Positions 51,801 to 63,420 of a stretch of DNA of 64,000 nucleotides are shown here, piece by piece. The stretch is from Myotis daubentonii. Its lineage: Eukaryota; Chordata; Mammalia; Chiroptera; Vespertilionidae. Under the pieces are notes generated by a model. That model saw only the letters and a program-made list of their open reading frames with translations. It ran no database searches and was not told the DNA's origin. The first letter of the stretch is position 1; each line of letters begins with the position of its first letter. Location: the NCBI RefSeq assembly GCF_963259705.1, contig NC_081852.1, forward strand, positions 60,956,359-61,020,358, given 5' to 3'. The position numbers were made by a program, and so were the translations under genes.

Positions 51801-54595
51801 GCGAATCACCTGGGGAGGCCATTACCACGCCGGGTACCACTGGCTGGCGGGAGGCGCCCACGCCGGGCCTGGTGTTTGTTGGTTTTCAGAACACTCGGAG
51901 CCCGCGAGCCGCATCTGGAAGAAAGGTGGCCTCCCGCCAGTGCGCGCCGGAGGGACGCTGCTCGGCGAGGCCAGGCTGGGCCTGCGGTGGCTCCGTTTTG
52001 CTGGGAGAAAGGCTTTTAAGAGGGCGTCCTTTACCCGCCCCACCACGGCTCTCTCCGCAGGCCCGCGCCTGGCTTAGAGGACGCAGGACATCAGCGTTTT
52101 GTCAGATTTCACATGAAAGGTGGAGGACACCTCTTTCTCCAGGCACAGTTCGCGCCTGTTATCAAAACCCACACCTCACCACACCGCCCCTCCTCGTGCG
52201 CACAGGCGGGGTGTCCTGGCAGGTGTGTTGTCCTCGGGAAGAGGACGCCAGCGCATTGAGAAAAGTGGGGGGAGAGCAGCAGGGGAAATGGAGTAAAGTC
52301 TGTGCAGGGGCCTCGATGGGGTGCGGGCCGGGCTCCCCTCTCTGCTCTGAGGGGTCACTCCGTGTTCTTCTCGGGTGTCTGTCCCACCCACCTTCTCACC
52401 TCCTTTCCCCGAAGGGTCTGGTCTCGCCTTCTCATTCTGCGATTCTCTCTTTGCCTCCGATGGTTTCTCTTTCCTGGGCTGGAAATAGACACGTATTTCC
52501 TCGAGGCTAATCTCGCTTCCTAGCACTGGAACCCCTGCGTGGCCAGTCCCCAGGGCGCGTGCCCACGTGGCTGCCCTCTGCACCTCCCTTATGTCCAGGG
52601 CTTTCTGGTCAAGGGCCGGTTACAAGCAGAAGAGACCAGGCATTGCCAGGGCAGGTGGAGAGGGCCCACGACCGCCCAGCCCACTGCCGGGTCCCTCCCA
52701 GTGTCCCTCCCTCCGCAAACTCCCGTGGGCAGGACCAGGGACGAAGCCGTGGTCCCTGCTGTAAGCTCAGCACCCAAGCTGGGCCGCCCCTCATGCTTCC
52801 CTTCGCATAAACATGAAGGTCACCATCGTCACTGATGCTCTGTGTCCCAGTGCTGTTCCCTAAGCATCGCTTAAGCCTTTTCTCTTATTTGGGGGGATTT
52901 TTATGGGGAAAATAGCTTTCAGTCTCCATAGAAGACGTGCTGGAAATTGCCCTACCCCTGTCCGACCCTGGTCCCCCCTGAAGTCCCCGAGCTCAGAAGG
53001 ATCACCTGATCCGGTTGCCGACGAAGGCTGAGTGGCCGCAGGAGGTCCAGCTCCGCCAGCAGAGGCCCGGTGACCCCGGCAGGCTCCTCACTCCTCGTGA
53101 TCCGGAGGAACGGAGGCCGAGGAGGGCAGAGAATCCGGACAGATGGGCGGACACCGCGGCTGTGAGCCTGGGGCTGCTGCCCCCCGGGCCGCCGTCCCTG
53201 ACCCTGGCCTCCCTGGCTTGGGATGCGGCTCACAGATCCTGCTCCGTTGGCCAAGGCTGAGATGGAAGCCCGCCACCCGGCAGGCGGGAAGCACCCACGG
53301 CCGCCTCCCCTGAGCAAACGCAGAAGCAAAGCCCCGAATCCCGGAGACTCCCCTCCAATCAGAGGCAAAACGCTGCCTAGAGGTAGCGCCGCAAACTCAG
53401 GCGGATGCTTGTCCCCACAGGCACGCTGCACACCGAGGCACGGGAGCCCGGGCGCCTGCGCGTCGGAGACACGGTGAGCAGGCAGAGGAGTGGGACCTTT
53501 CCTGTTGCTTTCAGAGAGGAGGGGGGAGGGGGGACATCCTGTAGGCACCTGCGGTGCATTTTAAGGGGGAGCCGTGAATCATGCACCCCGCCCACTGGCT
53601 GCCTGCCCTGGACACAGATTTCCAACTCTGTGCTCTGAGGCCCCGGGAGCCAGACCGGACTCCGGGACGCACCCATCCCCCCACCCCCGACCCACCAGGG
53701 GAGGGACGAGACCCATCGTGCCCCAATGGGGTGTGAGGTGGGCAAGTATCTGAAGGGAAACGCGGTTCTCAGGTGTGGCCAGGCTGGGGGCTTGCAACTC
53801 CCCAGGAGGAGCCAAGTGAAGCGAGGCCTCAGCACGGCCAGTGGGCAGCCTCCCTCTCTCCCTCCCTCGCCGGCACTGGGCTCGCTCCCGCGCCCCGCAG
53901 CAGGTACACGGCCAGCGGTCGGCCAGGGCAGGGGCTCCGCACCCCCTACCCGGGGCAGGAAAGCCTAGGGCAGCTCCAGGCCGCTGGGCCCACAGCTCTT
54001 GGTCCCTGCAGATGGCCACGCCGTTTGGGCGAGGCCCCCACCTGCCCGGCTCAGAGATGGCCTGGGGCACACCTGGGAGGCCCCTCTGGGGGTGTGGGTG
54101 CTGGGAGCTGAAGTTTGAAGTCGGTCCTGCACCTGCTCCCGGCAGAGGCTCTGTGCAGGGCAGCCTCGCCTGGGGGTGCCTTTTCCTGAAGTGCAGGGGA
54201 TGCCCCGGGGGCGGCAGAGGCCAGCGGTGCTGATGGCAGCACTGCCCAAAGGGGCGGTTCCTGCAGAGCCTGCAGGGCCCTTGCCCAGCTCCTGCCACGA
54301 GATGGGGTTGAAGGAAGCAGTAGCGCTCGGCCTCCAGATGGGAACAATGATGCCACCCACTCCTCCCCAGCGCCAGTGCGTACAGCCCCGGTGCGCACAG
54401 CCCGCCTGCCATCAGCCGGGCCTGTTCCCAGCTCTCAGAGCGAAGGAGGGCGCTCCTCCGGCTGGAACACTGTCTCCACGCAGCGGCCCAGGCAGAGCCG
54501 GGGGACCTTGCTGGGAAGTGGCGAGGCCGGTCCCTCTCCTGCCCACGAGGGCACTGGCCACTGGGAGCCGGGTGCTTCGCCATGAGATTATCATG
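51801..54595. other. GC-rich unique DNA, 2.8 kb without a recognised gene
   Basis: Includes the longest open frame of the window (334 codons, minus strand, 53579-54583). It has no conserved motif, is rich in proline, glycine, alanine and arginine, and is shadowed by open frames on both strands. Splice-like acceptors occur (for example CTCTCTCCGCAG at 52049-52060) but without good partners. 52860-52930 is AT-rich. Confidence 0.45.
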
Positions 54596-54599
54596 GGAA

Positions 54600-54818
54600 A
54601 CTTTTTTTAAAAAAAATTTAAATTGATTTCAGAGAGGAAGGGACAGGGAGAGAGAGATAGAAACGTCAATGATGAGAGAGAATCATGGATCAGCTGCCTC
54701 CTGCACGCCCCCTACTGGGGATCGAGGCCACAATCCAGGCATGTGCCCTGATTGGAATCAAACTGTGACCTCCTGGTTCATAGGTCGATCCTCAACCACT
54801 GAGCCACGCCGGCCGGGC
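54600..54818 (-). mobile_element. Ves SINE, antisense, with intact core motif
   Basis: Antisense copy with AATTGATTTCAGAGAGGAAG, GATCAGCTGCCTCCTGCACG, CCCCCTACTGGGGATCGAGG and head CACTGAGCCACGCCGGCCGG. The CTCF-like motif is intact on the minus strand at 54706-54718. Target duplication not clear beyond CATGG. Confidence 0.93.
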
Positions 54819-55245
54819 CATGGAGGGTCTGTCATCTCCTGTCCTTCTCCAGGACAGTCCTCCTCTGTGGGCTTCTCCATCCCTCCCGCGGCCTTGGTGC
54901 TCACGTTACCAGGTAGCGTCAGGTGCTTTGGAGACTGGGAACGGGGAAGCCACGCCGTGGCCTCGGGGCTCAAAGGCTAACTGCCGCCTTGGGTTTGGTT
55001 TCTTAAACTCTCACCCGGTGCCAGGCCTGGGGAGGCGCCCAGGGGCCGCAGGTGACGCCACCGGGACTGGGCGAGGCTGCCTGCCCGGAGGAGCTCCTCA
55101 CCCACCATGTTGCACCCTAAGGAGGGGGCAGCCCCAGGCCCAGGGCCGCCCAGCTGGGAGAGGCTGGGTCCTGGACGCTGAGTCCCCGCACATCCTGTGC
55201 CCCGGGCCGGGGCCCGTGTGCACAGCGCACGGATCAGACTTGAGC
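54819..55245. other. GC-rich unique DNA
   Basis: Nothing recognised. Confidence 0.45.
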
Positions 55246-55253
55246 CTCTAGCG

Positions 55254-55564
55254 CAGTGGTTCTCCACCTTCCTGATGCCGCGGCCCTTTAATACGGTTCC
55301 TCATGTGGTGGGGACCCCCAACCATAACATTATTTTCGTTGCTACTTCATCACTGTAATTTTGCTACTGTTAGGAATCGTCATGTCAATATCTGATATGC
55401 AGGATGTATTTTCATTGTTACAAATGGAACATCATTAAAGCATAGTGATTCATCACAAAAACAATATGTAATTATATATGTGTTTTCCGATGGTCTTAGG
55501 CGACCCCTGTGAAAGGGTCGTTCGACCCCCAAAGGGGTCGCGACCCACAGGTTGAGAACCGCTG
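55254..55564 (-). mobile_element. SPIN hAT element, 311 bp, perfect target duplication
   Basis: Same length and interior as the copy at 21879: CAGTGGTTCTCCACC on the plus-strand left, GTTGAGAACCGCTG on the right, with GATATGCAGGATGTATTTTC and TAATTATATATGTG inside. Perfect 8-bp duplications CTCTAGCG lie at 55246-55253 and 55565-55572. No transposase. Confidence 0.97.
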
Positions 55565-55572
55565 CTCTAGCG

Positions 55573-56690
55573 TCTCAAGTACTTAAAGAGCCGCCTCTCA
55601 GGCTCCCGTCCATGCTCCGCCACACAACCACGAAGCTGCGTCTTATCTCAATCCCTAACCTCGTCCCGAGCAGTCACTTTCTCGGGCTGTTTCAGGCCTG
55701 TCTCTGCTCATTGAGCCGCACGGCCTGCCCGCAGTCGTGCCTCCTGTGCAATGAGCTGGTCCTCACCGCCCCTCTCACTTAGCGCAGGAAACATGGCAAC
55801 GATCCCCTGAAGCCCTCGGGACCCAGAGGAACCAACCCGAAGACAGGCACCTGCCCAGGCCACCTCCGCCGTGAGCCACCGCGCACCCAGATGTCGCTCT
55901 AGCAACTTGTGTTTGGGTTTGTTTATTTCTATTGATGTGGGACTTCTAGACGTTCCCAGAAATGTGGGAAAACATGGCCGTTGTTTGTTTCAGCTGCCCT
56001 GTGCTAGTTTGCTGGGGTGGCCAGAGCTGAACAAGAGAGGAGATAGATATATATATATCTCAATAAGCTCAGATAAACTTCCAGGAATAATGTGGAACTT
56101 GGGAGAAAGTTTGGAATGAAATAACAGTGTGCTAAGGTTTTCGCGATTCATGTTTAATCCTTGCTAAGAGTGTCTTTAACGCTTTAGGTTCGCTGAAAGA
56201 GTGGGCATGAAACAGTACTCTCCATCCAGCAAAGGAACAATGGGCCAGGATATTTGCAGATCGAGTGAACAAGCCACAGTGCGACATACCATTTCGAAGA
56301 CATTGTGTGGAAAATGCGTGTCAAATGCTGTGCCCACCTGGACCAGACAGCGGAGGTAGAGATAAAGTGTCTGGCTTTAAAGACATAATTACTCTTTTGA
56401 AGCATGAAGTCTACAGTTGGGTCTTCTTCTGTGCTTTGCTCGTTCTTTGGTTTGGAGACACCACGACTGCAGACTGCCCCGGAATCAGTATCGACCCTCC
56501 TGGTGCCGAAAAGCCACCCTCCTCCCGGGACACTGGCATCTCTGTATTTTATGGCCGCCCACTGCTTCGGCTGCTGGGAGACACAGACCCCTGTGTATGC
56601 GCTAACTCTGAGGCTGCAGAGATCCGTTCACAGGCACTTGCTCCACCCGGCTGCTCAAAATTCACTTTCTCTTTGACCTAAAATCTTTAT
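55573..56690. other. Unique DNA, nothing recognised
   Basis: GC-rich at the left and AT-balanced from 55900 to 56450. A short (TA)n run lies at 56047-56058. Open frames up to 138 codons (56265-56681, plus) show no recognisable domain. It may be old decayed repeat or retropseudogene DNA. Confidence 0.35.
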
Positions 56691-56800
56691 CTTATTGGTC
56701 TCGCTCTCCCAACTGCGGGCTGAGTGACCTCGGGTAAGTAACGTTACTTCCCTGGGCCTCCTGTCTACAGAACTACAGTAATGAATAGCACAGAAGGATG
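56691..56800 (+). mobile_element. MIR fragment
   Basis: GGCTGAGTGACCTCGGGTAAG followed by CTTCCCTGGGCCTCCTGTC matches the sense MIR core. Confidence 0.65.
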
Positions 56801-56984
56801 GAAAGAGGCAAAGGGCACGGTACCCCATCACCTACTGCTCAAAAGTGCGTGTGGCTCGTGGAAATGGAGTGAATACTGTGACCCTTGCCAGGTGGCACGA
56901 ATACCCCCACACTGCAGAGTAAAACATACATATCATTGGTGCCAGCCCTCAGCGCAGCATAGAAAATCCAGGGTCAAGGGCCAA

Positions 56985-57130
56985 GAAACCCAACCTTTTA
57001 TGAAGCACTCACCCCAATGCCGGGCACGGAGCATGTGATGTAGGCATCCCATTTTACCTTCAGGATGCTGACTGACGAATGAAGAATCTAGGGACATGCC
57101 CAAGGTCAGACGGCTGGACCCCGGTGCTGT
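56985..57130 (-). mobile_element. MIR fragment
   Basis: TTTATGAAGCACTCACCCCA, ATGCCGGGCACGGAGCATG, GCATCCCATTTTACCTTCAG and GACATGCCCAAGGTCAGACG run in reverse-orientation MIR order. Confidence 0.7.
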
Positions 57131-58555
57131 GGTCCCCAGGGTCCCTGCCTGGAACCTCTGCGTCCTCCTGGCCAGGTTCTCGGAATCTCTGTGCCTCCCA
57201 GGACCTGATGTCTGTGTCCCGTGTAGCTCGCCCAGCAGGAGTGAGATGCCAGCCGTGCCAAGGCCTGGCCCCCCCAGCAGTGTGAGCAGTGGTCCTCCCG
57301 GCCCCGAGCAGAGCTCTGTACCTGTGATGTTCATGGCCACCTGAGAAAGTGCGGCTCAGAGGACGCGGGTGGCCCCCAGCCTGTGAGAATCTGGCCCCTG
57401 GGCTGAGCCCCTCCTCGTCGAGACTGCCGTCCCCCTGGAACCAAAGGATGGCGTGAGAACCATGGAAAGCAGGACTACACAGCGTTTGACGCAGTCTCAG
57501 GAATTCCACGTTGTTAAGATGGTGCAGCGGCTGTGGCTGTCACCTAAGGGTCCTCCCTTAGGGACCCCCAGGATCTGAACAGCATCCCCGCCCCCAGGGC
57601 CCTCTCTGGACATCCCCCCACCACCACCACCACCCCCCGCTTGTTTATTTCTGCCCTCTCCATTGTCATGGACAAGCACAATAGGTGACGTCATACCACC
57701 GTAGGCGCCAAGGCTCCCAAGCAGCCCTATTTTCAAGGAACATGTCTGCTCGGCCTTTGACGTTTGTGCATTTCAGTAACTCACTCCTTTGACTTGTCCC
57801 GTCGTGGTCCACTGGGAGGCTGGTCACAGTGCGTTCACCAGGCGCCCGTGGATGGGCAGGGTTCTCTCCAGCTTCCGGCCCGGACAAGTCAGGCTGCTGT
57901 GTCTTTGCATGTTTCTGCTTTTCCAAAAGAAGCTCTTAAGAAAGAAACAGGCCTGACAAGGCACCCTTGTCTGACTCGGTCAGAAGACCACCACCCACAC
58001 CTCCTTCCCGCCCTCGCCTTGGGCGGTCAGGGGCCCCTTGAGGCCCAAGCATCTCTGCGTTCGGTGGCTCTAGGACCCTCCCTCGCTCAGAGTCTCAGCC
58101 TTGGACCAGCCCTTCCCCAGGACCGCCCCCTGTGAGGCTGAGCAGATGAGGCCACTCCACTCCGTGGGCAGAGCTGCCAAGGAGGTGGATGAGCCGCCAT
58201 CGTGCATAATGTATGCGGGGTGCATGCAGCTGTGAAAACAGGCCCAGGCGGATGTTAGACAGTGAATCAGGCTCGACACACTGGAGACGCCCTTTGTCGT
58301 GGTCGTGGTCCGTGTCCCAGGAGGTCTGCCCCCAGCCTCTGACTCAGTTTCCTCTATGGAGCTAGACCTCTCTACCCAGGATGCTCTGGGCGGCCCCCGT
58401 GCTGTGTCCCGCCCTCACCAGGGAACAGGGCTGAGTCTCACTGGGAAAGTCTAAGATGGGAATCACCGCTTCCTGCAAAATAAAACACCAGGAAAGGGGC
58501 CTCGGCCACACAACCTGAGGGGCGGGGCCACCGCCCGCAGGGCCCAACAGGGCTG
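57131..58555. other. GC-rich unique DNA
   Basis: A CCACCACCACCACCACC run lies at 57618-57634. No gene or dispersed repeat recognised. Confidence 0.45.
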
Positions 58556-59115
58556 TGCGCCTTTAAGAGGCGGATGCGAATGCAAAGCTTATTGCGATCC
58601 CGGTGGTTGCTAACGCGCTCTCGCTTCCACTGCCCCCGTGTCTAAATTTCAGCTTCAGATGCGTGTGGCCTGCTGGGATTTGGGCTGCCAGTTTAATTAG
58701 TGTTCAGTAATTTCAATAATGAGTGACAATTCATCGGGGCTTTTAGGTTGGTCTTCTGTTCAGAAGCAAATCAATAATCCACAGTTTTCCCCTTCTTTAA
58801 AGACAAGGAAGTGGCATGTGAGTTACATCAGACGGGAGAAAATAAATGAGGAAACGCTCGAGTCCCTCCGTAACTTGAGAGGCAATTGGCTTTCACGGCG
58901 TGGGCCCTCCTGGTTTGCTGGTGTTATTGGAGGAACAGAAAGGTCATTAGTAGCTGGAAAAAAAGGCTCGGGGATCCTCACAGCAAACCGCTGGCCCGGG
59001 GTAACCATAGTGACTTGGGTAAATGAGCACAGGTACACGGACGACTACTGTATTCCCAGGCCGCCTGCCTCGTTGCCGCCGAAGATATAAAAACAATTGA
59101 GGCTAATTGTATGAG
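58556..59115. other. Candidate conserved non-coding element cluster
   Basis: About 560 bp of repeat-free AT-balanced DNA with GCAAAGCTTATTGCGATC, CAGTTTAATTAGTGTTCAG, TTTCAATAATGAGTGAC, AAGCAAATCAATAATCC, GGCAATTGGCTTTC, GGGGTAACCATAGTGAC (distant RFX-like) and CAATTGAGGCTAATTG. Along with 34440-34640 this is the most enhancer-like segment by texture. A minor alternative is an unrecognised exon, but no splice pair is convincing. Confidence 0.45.
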
Positions 59116-60214
59116 AGTGAGTGAATTACAAACATAAATGGGAAGGAGAAAAGGAAAACCGGAGATGTTCTTGCAAAGACACCCCCCGCCCCCACCGCCT
59201 GCGTCTCCATCCCCATCGCTAATCTGTGCTTCCGCAGGCCTCTGATGTGCGTGCGGCCAGCGCGGCTCGGCTCAGCTCCCCGCTCGGAGCACCACGCCTG
59301 CAGACGCGGTTTTGCTGGAAAGCGGGGCGTCTGTGGAGCTGGCGGTCTGGCTGGAAGTGGGCTGTCACCGGGCTCCCACGTGCAGTCGGGGCTCAGCAGT
59401 TACGTTTGTGCCGCCGGTGGCTGCCCGAGCGGGGCCCCTTCAAAGCCAAGCAGAGGCATTTATCTCGGCAAAGACATGGGTGGCGGCGTGCCTTCCCCCC
59501 GCCAGTGGCTGAGGAGTCCCCCCCATCACGGCGCTACCCTGCCAGTCTGCCCGGGCTGCGGTGTTTTTGTAAACTCGCATGTTCCCTTTTGTTACAGCTA
59601 CAAAGCCTCCGTCTTCGTAAGGTGTTGTGATTTGCGGTATACAAACCCATTAAAAAAACACCAGTGAAATCCCCAGCTGGGAAGGTCAGGCCTAATGAGG
59701 TGGGCCGTGGCGAGGAGTGGTAGCTCACAGCGTCCCCCGTGTAGGCCAGAGGTGAGCGGCGAACAGCTGCTTATAATTACCATCATCTGACACTTCCAAG
59801 CACCTCAGGTGCTTTTTTTTTTCTCTTTCACAAGAGAACAGATTAATTGTATATCAACTGATATACATAAAAGAGGCTTAATAATGTAACATTCACTAGG
59901 CCACCCCACTGAAACCCGAATGTATAGGTTCCTAATGAAATCCCCGCGTCCGGGACGGGCATCCAGGTGCCTTCTGCCTCCTTTCACAGCCCTGGAATGA
60001 AAGGCCTGAAATGAGGAGGAAAGACTGACGGACGCACAAGGACGTCCCAGCCGCCCCCTGCCCACCTCCCCACCACACGGGAGAGGACGGAAAACCCAAA
60101 TGGAAAACGCGGCTCAGAGTGAAGTCTAGACTCGTAGTGGGAGTGGCGTCTACGCAGACCTGGGCATGCGGATGCTGAAGAGCCCACCCGTGCCCGTTGG
60201 AACGGCCACACTGA
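59116..60214. other. Unique DNA, CpG-rich at 59240-59560
   Basis: No gene recognised. A CpG-rich part (59240-59560) has open frames on the plus strand with no family match. 59810-59930 is AT-rich and repeat-free (ACAGATTAATTGTATATC, AATAATGTAACATTC), another small conserved-element candidate. Confidence 0.35.
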
Positions 60215-60231
60215 AATAAAGATACTGTTGG

Positions 60232-60451
60232 CCGTGGCTCAGCGGTTGAGCATCAACCTATGAACCAGGAGGTCACGGTTTGATTCCCAGTCAGGGCACA
60301 GGCCCGGGTTTCAAGCTCAATCCCCAGTAGGGGGCGTGCAGGAGGCGGCCAATCCATGATTCTCTCTCATCATTGATATTCCTCTCTCTCTCACCCTCTC
60401 CCTTCCTCTCTGAGATCAACACAAATATATTTTTAAAAGAATAATAATAAT
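60232..60451 (+). mobile_element. Ves SINE with intact core motif
   Basis: Sense copy starting CCGTGGCTCAGCGGTTGAGC, box B GGTTTGATTCCC, core CCCCAGTAGGGGGCGTGCAG and tail ending TTTTTAAAAGAATAATAATA. Long duplications AATAAAGATACTGTTGG and AATAAAGATACCGTTGG (60215-60231, 60452-60468) differ by one base. CTCF-like motif intact at 60324-60336. Confidence 0.97.
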
Positions 60452-60468
60452 AATAAAGATACCGTTGG

Positions 60469-61061
60469 AAGCCTGGAAGGAGCAAGAAGAGAAGAGGAAG
60501 GGGTAAAAAGAGAACGAGAGGAAGAGCCAGAAGGAGGAGAAGGCTGTGAAGGAGGAGGAACAGAGGGAAGGAGAGGCCCTCAGCCCCGGACTCGCTCTGA
60601 GAGTCTCCGCTGAGCAGAGAAGGATAAATGTGTGTGTAGAACCTACACGGAGAGGCAGCGACGCGGCTGGGACTCAACTGCGCTCTCTGCTCCAGAGCAG
60701 CGGCCCAGAGCTCGCCCCACATTCTCCCTGTGGACTCAGATCAGACCAATGACATCGCGTCAGGGAGCCACGAGCCCTGGGGTGAAGACGGGAGTGACCG
60801 CACACGAGGGTGGACGTGACGGTGGCTGGGAGGGCTCTGCGCACAGCTGGGCACCAGCCGGCGAGGAGGCGGCAGGAGCAGTGGGTCAGGGTGAGGGGGG
60901 CCCCTGACTCTGACAGCGGTGGGGCTTCCTCCGGAGCCTTGGGGCTGAGGAGGACACACCCCACTGTCCACCAGGAAACAGTGACCGCGGAGCAGCAGCT
61001 GTGGCAGAACCGCCCCTGCTTCCCGTGGGCCCGGGCTCACACCTCCTTGTCACCACAAGCG
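60469..61061. other. Purine-rich then GC-rich unique DNA
   Basis: 60470-60575 is GA-rich low-complexity DNA. The rest is GC-rich unique sequence. No gene recognised. Confidence 0.45.
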
Positions 61062-61073
61062 GCTGAGACTCTT

Positions 61074-61118
61074 TTTTTTTAATCTTAGTAATATATTTTT
61101 ATTGATTTCAGAGAGGGA

Positions 61119-61178
<60 letters not shown>

Positions 61179-61340
61179 GAAACATCAATGCTGAGAGAGA
61201 ATCAGGGATCAGTTGCCCCTTGCACGCCCCACACTGAGGATGGAGCCTGCAACCCAGGCATGTGCCCTGACTGGGAATTGAACCCTGACCTCCTGGGTCA
61301 TAGGTCAATACTCAACCACTGAGCCACGCCAGCCGGCCCA
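61074..61340 (-). mobile_element. Ves SINE, antisense, with (GA)n expansion
   Basis: Antisense copy. The normal GAGAGGGAGAGGGAGAG segment has expanded to about 24 GA repeats (61126-61173), making this copy some 45 bp longer than usual. Core CGCCCCACACTGAGGATGG is mutated. Duplications GCTGAGACTCTT and GCTGAGACGCTT (61062-61073, 61341-61352). Confidence 0.95.
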
Positions 61341-61352
61341 GCTGAGACGCTT

Positions 61353-62264
61353 CTTGACCCAGCAAACCTCATGCTGAAGACGCCACTGTGGCCGGATCTC
61401 CGGGACCCGAGGCCAGGCCCACGTCCACGTAACACCCAACAGCTGGGTGAACACGGAAGACACCCACCCGTCCGTCTCCCACCCGGACTTGCCCAGACAA
61501 CCAGGTGTTCCACGTTATGGAGAAAGACAACCAGGCTTCGGTGTGGAAACCCTATGGGTCCTCAGAGCCGACGCTGAGTGGAGCCGTCCAGGCATCCAGA
61601 CAGGGATCAGGCGGCTCCTGCGCCAGTCGGATGCCCCTGAACTTGAAGGACGTGAGGTGCTCTCTGGCTCTGAATGACTCTGAGTGACCCAGCTGCCTGG
61701 GGAGCGCGGACACCCTTCCCAGCTGCCGCCACCCTGTCTATCCGCTAGAAGGGAGTAGGGAGCATGTGCAACTCCAGGCCACCGCACGTTCATTCCGTGG
61801 AAGCGCCGAGCCGGCCAGGCCGCCGGGGCTCCCAGCTGGCAGCCTGCAGGGCCTCGCAGGCCTCGGGGCTTCCCTCTCCGAGAGCCCAGGCGAGGACGCC
61901 GGCAACAGAGACCCAGTCCCCGACTCACGCGGAGCGGCAAGCGGGCTGCGCTGGTGTGCGGGCCTCCCTGCTGCAGTCTCGGATGTCACGCGATGGGGCG
62001 GCCAGTGCATCCACAATTAGGCTTTGGTGAGCCGGCCTCACCTGCCAGCGCTCCATGTAACGAGCTGCCCTCTGGTCCGACCGCCCTGTTCTTTCATGCC
62101 GAACTTCTGGTCTCAGTGGGAAGTGACAGAAACCACCGACCTTCCCTGCACGCTCACCGTCGCGCTCTCCTGTGAAGCAGAAAGAGGCGACAGACACGGC
62201 TTCCAGCAGGGAGTGGGGCAGAGTGCTCCAGGAGACAGATCCAGCAGGCACTGGAAGCAGCAGG
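61353..62264. other. GC-rich unique DNA
   Basis: No gene or repeat recognised. Several overlapping open frames. Confidence 0.45.
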
Positions 62265-62380
62265 CACCCACTGTGTGTGAGGAATAGGGCGCCCACTGTG
62301 TGTGAGGAATAGGGTGCCCACTGTGTGTGAGGAATAGGGCACCCACTGTGTGTGAGGAATAGGGCACCCACTGTGTGTAG
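62265..62380. repeat. Minisatellite, 25-bp unit, about 4.6 copies
   Basis: The unit CCCACTGTGTGTGAGGAATA plus GGGCR repeats with a 25-bp period. Copies differ by one or two bases at the CAC, CGC or TGC junction. Minus-strand open frames through it encode a simple repeat with no coding support. Confidence 0.95.
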
Positions 62381-63420
62381 AGCTGGGCTCTGGATGCCCG
62401 CTACTTAGTAGGACACACTTCCTTTTCACCCAGGCCATTTTCTAGGAGACACCAGAGAGTCCAGAGAAGTTTCCAGAAGGAATGCCTGGAGTCAGACCCT
62501 GTCCCTGGGCCTCACGGCCTGCAGCCCACAGGACAACAGCAGCGACTAGGACGCTGAGGTGGCCCCTGCGAGCGGGTGATGCAGGGCAGGGAGCGTGGGG
62601 GACACCTGGGCCAGCCTTCAGTTCTCTGGGCTTCTACTTGCTGGTCCCACAATAAGGGATTTGAAAGAGGTGGTGTCCACGCTGCCACCTGCTGCTTCCT
62701 CAGTTTCTCCTGGGAAGGTCCTTCTGGGCTTCGGGCTACAGGGTCCCAGCCCAGGACCGGGCCCAGGCGGCTGTCGGGTACAGAGCAGCTGGGAGGAGTG
62801 GGAGGAGGAGGGAGAGCCATTCCCAGATGGGCATCTCTGGGGGCTGTTTCCCCCACGTCCCTAGCTGCAATCAGAGCGAAGCCATGACACCCACGTCTTT
62901 GTTTTAAATCCATGCCCTCAGAGGGTCAGGTCCAGAGGCGGCAGCAGCGGGGTGGGGCCACAGCTGGGAGGGAAGGGCAAAAGTCGTGCAGGCGTTTTGA
63001 AAACTGTCACTTTAAAATATGGGGGAACCACTCTCGGGCTTCCAGGCAGGGCCAGCCCCCAGCTGACCAGGGAAAGAGCTGGCGGGGAGGAAGCCTGCGC
63101 ACCACGCTGATGCACCCGAGCCGCGCTTGGGCGGCTTGTGCTCAGTTTCCAGAGAAAGAGAACTGGCCGGGCTCTCTTCACACCAGCGTGCGACCGAGAG
63201 CGTGCGGACAGGACGGGCATGCCCACCATAGTGGGACCCCGGGATGTTTCTTGATGCTCACACCCCCAAATCTTCCCTGTCCGCCCAGGAGGGGAACTAA
63301 CTGGATTTCCTTAAACCTCCAGCCGGATGATGGCTTCGGAGAACGTGAGAAGCCCGCCGCGTGGCTGTGGACCGTCCTCGCGGCCACGAGTGGGGTCGAG
63401 GGATTACATTTCATGATCTG
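62381..63420. other. GC-rich unique DNA
   Basis: No gene or dispersed repeat recognised. Confidence 0.45.

Noticed and set aside
51731..52510. 259-codon plus-strand open frame
   Set aside because: Begins in a probable non-coding element and shows no recognisable domain or codon signature.
53579..54583. 334-codon minus-strand open frame, the longest in the window
   Set aside because: Rich in P, G, A and R with no motif. It is shadowed by other open frames on both strands in GC-rich DNA, and there are no splice, promoter or poly(A) signals in register.
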